The position numbers and the translations under genes are program-made. A stretch of 64,000 nt of DNA from Rhinopithecus roxellana. Its lineage: Eukaryota > Chordata > Mammalia > Primates > Cercopithecidae. Within the stretch, counting starts at the first letter, position 1. The number at the start of each line of letters is the position of its first letter. The notes under the pieces are model-generated. The model was not told the origin of the DNA, did no database searches, and saw only the letters and a program-made list of their open reading frames with translations. The stretch is taken from positions 49,251,030-49,315,029 of the forward strand of contig NC_044560.1 in the NCBI RefSeq assembly GCF_007565055.1, written 5' to 3'. Shown here piece by piece: positions 60,491-64,000 of this stretch.

Positions 60491-61059
60491 ATAAGACCTG
60501 TATTTTTATTTCTAAGGCTAGCAAGTTTTCTGTTGACATAATATTGACAAGGAACATACATAATTTCAGAGAAGTCAGAATCACCCTGATAGTTCCCCAA
60601 TGCCATCATCCTACCAGTTCCTTGTAGGATGTGCCAAAGAGAACTTCATTCACTGAAACTTTGATTCAGGTAAGAATAAAGATGTTGCATAGGGATACTT
60701 CCTGTAGTTAGTTACATCATAGTATAAAAGGACCTGCAGGCATTTATTTTTCCTTAGTGGCAGTGACCAGATACTATGAGATCATCAGCATGGGGTAAGG
60801 AGGCTCTCCATATAGCCTATGCCAGATCTTCCTATAGATGTTCCTGGTGAAGCTCAAGGACAGGACCTGAGCATTACAGACACCAGTACACATCTGTGGC
60901 ATTACAAAATGGTAAACTCCTTTGGATCCTCAAGCATGGGAGAGCTTTCAAAATATCAAAAAAGGTGAGTATTCAACACTGTCACATCTCTAATGTTTGC
61001 CTCACTTCAGACCCGAATCCAGGTGAGTGATTATTTCTTTCAAAATTTCCTGAAAGCTG

Positions 61060-61560
61060 ACTTTATGTGAGGAGCTGTATGAGGCCCTGGTGATATAGAA
61101 ATGAATGCTCCACAATATCTGCCCTCAAATAATTCACAGCAAGGAAGACATGAGCCAGGTAACTAACAACAAACACAGAAGGATATGCACCATGACAGAG
61201 GTACGTACCATGGACGCACACAGATACATCATCTAATCTAGTCTGAAAGCTTGCAGCAAGAGGATCTTAGATGCCTGAGCTAAATGTGAAGGGTAAATAG
61301 GACTTAGGAGAAGGAGTAGAGGGAAGGCTGCTATAGGCAGAGGGACAGGAAGCAGAGAATAGAGTGTGCTCTGTGCCACAGATGAAGGACAGAAACTGTG
61401 AGGGGTAATAGTGCAACGTGAGGCTGGAGAGGTTGTCACAGGCCATACTATGCAGGGGATAATCAGACTTGCTAAGGATTTAAAATTGCTGTAAGGACAA
61501 TGGAAAAGGAGAAGAATGACATGATTCCAACTGGTAGAAGAAATAATGGCTGAGACCTTT
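61060..61560. repeat. Unnamed old interspersed repeat
   Basis: Motif order gaggccctggtgatatagaa, then gcagagggacaggaagcag, then gtgaggctggagaggttgtc and acatgattcc. It shares this order with other blocks in the window (see 43850-44200). Confidence 0.45.
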
Positions 61561-61619
61561 TCCCTTCTGGGACTAAATTTTTGCATCTGAAATTCGAATA
61601 CTGAATTTGATGACTTGTG

Positions 61620-61621
<2 letters not shown>

Positions 61622-61650
<29 letters not shown>

Positions 61651-61902
61651 GAGACAAAGTCTTGCTCTGTTCTCTGGTTGAAGTGCAGTGGGCATGATCA
61701 TGGCTCACTGCAGCCTCAAATTCTTGGGTTCAAGTGATCCCCCTGCCTTAGCCTCCTGAATAGCTGGGACTACAGGTACCTACCACCACCAATCCAGCTT
61801 TTTTTTTTTTTTTTTTTTTAAGAGAGAAGGGTCTCACTATGTTGCCCAGGCTGGTCTCAAACTCCTGGCCTCAAGTGATCTTTCCACCTTGGGATTACAG
61901 GC
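61622..61902 (-). mobile_element. AluJ-like, two T tracts
   Basis: Diverged reverse Alu with AluJ-like features: ctcactgcagcctcaaattc and tcactatgttgcccaggctg. Besides the end tail (T29), the middle A-rich linker has expanded to about 22 T (61799-61820). Several deletions are visible. Confidence 0.85.
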
Positions 61903-62099
61903 TGAATGATCTTTAAAGTTATTTTTGGGTCTATTACTCTGACAATTTATCAAATAGATGATCACAGCTAAATAAATATTTTTCATGTTATTATAGAGTT
62001 GATAGCTAAGCATAATATATTGGTCCCTGAAAGATCACTTAAGTGCTAATGAAGGAGAAAAGACACAAACTTTTGCTTTATGTGGGCTGCATTCAAAGG

Positions 62100-62265
62100 C
62101 AGGTCTGCTACTTACTTGAGTAAATCACTTATGCACTTTCTCTCATGTATAACTAAGGGATAACAATGCATTTTAGGGTCACTATAAGGATTAAATAACA
62201 CCAAATATTTCAAAATACCTGGCACATAGCAGTTATTCAACAAATGTCCACTGACTTTTAATTGG
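62100..62265 (+). repeat. MIR SINE remnant
   Basis: Forward MIR: gtctgctacttacttgagta, then aagggataacaatgc, then tataaggattaaataaca and cctggcacatagcag. Confidence 0.75.
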
Positions 62266-63589
62266 ACAGGGTAGACTGTAGCTCAATATAGTCTTTCCAT
62301 TTTTACTGTAAAATGTCTATTACATGCTAGTCTTTGGGTATGGAGAGATGAATAAGCCACAGCCCTCCAAAGGTCAAGAACTGATGGGAGAGACACACAG
62401 TTAATACATTTTTAGCAAATAAAATGTTATGAATGCAGCAAAAGAAGCAATGTTATAATGAAAAGGTGTTATTTAAGCTGGTGACCAATAGCTTCTAAAC
62501 AATCTATTTAAGATAAAATTCAGTGTGTGTCACTCAGAAGAAGTTGTGAGATAATTTGATATCCAGGTTCCATTTTCTGCAATAGAAATGTTCTCAACTA
62601 GGGATCCTGATTAAATTTCCCCTCATGCAAATGGTCTCAGGGAATAAAAATAGGAAGGAATAAAAAGATAAAAAATTAGAAAAAGCATTTGTCCACCTGT
62701 AAATTTAACTTTTCCAAATTTTGTTATAAAATATTACTGTCCTCTTGGCCAAAAACCTAATGCAGATCTCACTGCGGAGGTGCGGCACTAAGGAGACTGA
62801 TTGGTCTTCTCCCCCAAGGCATTTCAGGGAAGATAGAAAATGTCTTCATGCACTCAACAGCCAATGTCATTACCCCAATGTATACATTACATGAGAAGTT
62901 TATCAAACTCCTTACTGACCACCACCATTTAGCTTTGCAATGCAAACGGTCAGGTGCATTTCAACTGCTAAACAGGCCAAGGGACAGAAAAACTGTTTAC
63001 TTTCTACAGTCATAGGAAAGGTCACTCAATGGAAGAGATGGGCTTTTCCCTAAAATATTAAGTGAAAGATGTTTGAAGAAAATGAATAAGATATAATATG
63101 TGATTGGGACTTTTTTTGTGTGATGAAGAGGAAGTAGGAGAAAAAGAAGGGGACATGAAAATAACATGCGGTAGAATGGAGGGATTGAAAATTCTAGGTT
63201 TAGGATTCATACAGTTGCATGCAGTTAAAAAACAGCTACTTTACAATTCTACAACATGAGAAGGACCTGCGGTTGCTGAATTTGTCATCTCTAAAACCTT
63301 AACATCAAGAAAGAACAAGAGTCTGAAAGGCCAACAGTGTAGTGGTTAAGGGTAGAAAATTGATTAAAGCAAAATAAAACCAAAAACTTTGAGTTCTGGG
63401 GAAAGAGGAATTAAATCTGACTCAGGCAGTGTCACAGAGGAGGTTGTTTGAAACTGGAGTCTGAGAGGATGCACAGGATTCTAACAGGCTCACTTGGGGC
63501 CAGGGTGTCACAAGGAGGGGGTAAAGGGAAGCTCTCTTGCCAGAAAGAACAGCATGTGGAAAGTCTAAAGCAAGTTAGGAAGCACCCTC

Positions 63590-64000
63590 CATTCGAGAGT
63601 CTACTACATGCAAGGCACTTTCAAGGGGCTGGGGATTCAGCGGTGAAAAAACAAAGTCCTGTCTTCATGGAACTTATAGTCCAGTGGAGCGTAGGACGAT
63701 AATGGTGTGTAGAAAAATAAGGAAGGATAGAGACGTCAAGCAGTGAGTGAAGGCAAGTGTGGTTATTTTAATACAGGGTGGTCTGGATAATCTTAATGAC
63801 GAGGTTACATTACAGCAGAGACTCGAAGGGAGTGAGTGAGTGAGGCATGCAGTTAAGAGAGACGCAGGTGGAGAGATAAGAGCAAGTACAAAGGCCCTGC
63901 GGCAGGGGTGTGCTTGCTATCTTACATGAACAGCAAAGAATCAGGGCAGCTGCAGTGGTGTGAACAGTGAGAAAGGGGGCAGAAGATGAGAGCTGAAAAG
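63590..64000. repeat. Unnamed old interspersed repeat, runs off the window
   Basis: Motif order tctactacatgcaaggcact, then gtcttcatggaacttatagt, then gagcaagtacaaaggccctg and gaagatgagagctgaaaag. It probably belongs to the same ancient family as 61060-61560. Confidence 0.45.

Larger units (their letters stand above)
1..64000 (-). other. FGGY: FGGY locus, internal part (three exons plus introns)
   Basis: The three minus-strand exons described separately fix gene and direction: transcription runs from high to low coordinate. Neither the promoter, the first exons nor the terminal exons are present. I searched by eye for the preceding exon (expected to end near CGTSSCHMG) above 44586 and for the following exon below 1877 and found neither, so both window ends are intronic. 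FGGY belongs to the FGGY family of carbohydrate kinases, which phosphorylate sugars or polyols with ATP in the cytosol; the mammalian protein has been reported as a D-ribulokinase. Assignment rests on recalled human protein sequence, not on a search. Confidence 0.93.
44587..64000 (-). other. FGGY: FGGY intron, 5' side (partial, at least 19.4 kb)
   Basis: Contains an MLT1 LTR, a possible LTR with a 43-bp direct repeat, long T tracts, Alus, an L2 and many MIRs. Stretches 46260-48280, 53900-55000, 55200-56150, 57680-59160 and 59360-61050 show no exon or RNA gene that I recognise. The next upstream FGGY exon was not found here and should lie beyond 64000. Confidence 0.65.

Overview
The window is primate genomic DNA, most likely from an Old World monkey. 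Four young Alu copies (193-498, 11035-11331, 36163-36469, 50369-50698) carry the right-arm variant gatccggccactg or its complement. I associate this variant with the AluYR-type families of macaques, baboons and relatives, whereas human AluY reads gatcgcgccactg there.

The only host protein-coding gene I can support is a piece of FGGY (FGGY carbohydrate kinase domain containing; reported D-ribulokinase), transcribed on the minus strand. Three coding exons, too short to stand out as ORFs, lie at 44479-44586, 18571-18632 and 1877-2024. Each has a pyrimidine-rich AG acceptor and a GT donor. Their phases join without a break (0-0, 0-2, 2-0) into about 106 codons from the C-terminal half of the kinase. 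Everything else in the window is FGGY intron: at least 19.4 kb upstream of the first exon, then 25.8 kb, 16.5 kb, and at least 1.9 kb downstream.

The introns are dominated by transposable elements. From low to high coordinate they hold: an AluYR and scattered MIRs; a + strand L1 that keeps its 5' UTR but has lost its 3' third (6297-10460); an AluYR; a DPH3 retrocopy whose 82-codon frame is still open (11351-11981); an MST-type and a THE1-type solo LTR (14285-14652, 19755-20115); old L1, HAL1, MLT1 and L2 remnants (15.9-25.9 kb); a very well preserved RPS15 retrocopy with a 40-nt tail and 12-bp target duplications (28563-29118); a nested stack in which an old + strand L1 (29213-42312) is split by a - strand L1 (35475-41858) that is itself split by an AluYR; then L2, MLT1, MIR and Alu copies up to 64000, including a tight inverted Alu pair at 53050-53664.

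No known non-coding RNA gene, CRISPR array or novel multi-gene system was found. The most useful observations are the FGGY exons, the two open retrocopies, the nested and truncated L1s, and several structure-prone repeats.
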